Source: Rhodospirillaceae bacterium (GTDB lineage: Bacteria > Pseudomonadota > Alphaproteobacteria > Rhodospirillales > Magnetovibrionaceae). From it: DNA of 5,536 bases. Both the position numbers and the translations under genes were made by a program. Shown piece after piece: positions 5,446-5,536 of this stretch. The stretch covers positions 1 to 5,536 of the forward strand of contig JAOULV010000104.1 of assembly GCA_029881835.1 (NCBI GenBank), written 5' to 3'. Every line of letters starts with the position of its first letter. Position 1 is the first letter of the stretch. Below the pieces are notes generated by a model, which had not been told where the DNA came from, ran no database searches, and saw only the letters and a list, made by a program, of their open reading frames with translations.

Positions 5446-5536
5446 AAAACAACGCGCTAATAATAAGGGGTTTTTTGGGTGCGTTGGTTGGCATTGGCGC
5501 CATCGGCTGGCTTTCCACCCACCTACCGCCCCATTG
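5442..5536 (+). CDS. Probable membrane protein, amino end only (HPP-family-like)
   Basis: The ATG at 5442 overlaps the lipoprotein stop as ATGA and opens a frame that runs off the window after 31 codons. The visible residues start MKNNALIIRGFLGALVGIGA and continue IGWLSTHLPPH: a short positively charged start and then one hydrophobic, glycine-rich helix, typical of an inner-membrane protein. The glycine-rich FLGALVGIGAIG pattern followed by a loop resembles the first membrane helix of HPP-family proteins, but the diagnostic HPP segment would lie beyond the window, so this identity is only a suggestion. The overlap implies coupled translation with the lipoprotein. Confidence 0.6.
   Translation, partial: MKNNALIIRGFLGALVGIGAIGWLSTHLPPH

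Overview
The window looks like a piece of an alphaproteobacterial chromosome. The main support is the run metG - tatD - PhnP-like metallo-beta-lactamase, with mazG following, which is a familiar housekeeping neighbourhood in Alphaproteobacteria, particularly Rhodospirillales-like lineages. The methionyl-tRNA synthetase has only two cysteines in the whole protein, as in the alphaproteobacterial type that lacks the zinc knuckle. Base composition is moderate inside genes and strongly AT-rich between them, so a marine or host-associated alphaproteobacterium with moderate GC is more likely than a high-GC soil relative. The genus cannot be read from this sequence.

Layout. Bases 1-51 are the leader of metG with its ribosome binding site. 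From 52 to 3163 three plus-strand genes form a tight operon: metG (52-1608), tatD (GTG start at 1614, five bases after the metG stop) and an MBL-fold hydrolase (2390-3163, overlapping tatD by 10 bp). An AT-rich stretch follows, with an imperfect inverted repeat that could end the operon transcript. On the minus strand, 3343-3741 encodes an unrecognised 132-residue acidic protein that starts at TTG behind a strong Shine-Dalgarno. A divergent intergenic region of about 210 bp separates it from a second plus-strand group: mazG (3955-4794), a predicted lipoprotein of unknown function (4825-5445, or from 4795), and the first 31 codons of a probable membrane protein (from 5442) linked by an ATGA stop-start overlap.

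How the genes fit together. The first operon combines translation (charging tRNA-Met), a TatD-type nuclease and a phosphodiesterase-like hydrolase. MazG removes non-canonical or damaged nucleoside triphosphates. These are housekeeping and quality-control functions whose linkage is a matter of conserved gene order rather than one pathway. The lipoprotein and the membrane protein behind mazG probably act at the cell envelope.

There is no CRISPR array, transposase, phage gene, tRNA or rRNA visible. No convincing new multi-gene system is visible. The least explained parts are the inverted 132-residue gene placed between two halves of a commonly contiguous block, and the mazG-linked lipoprotein and membrane-protein pair.
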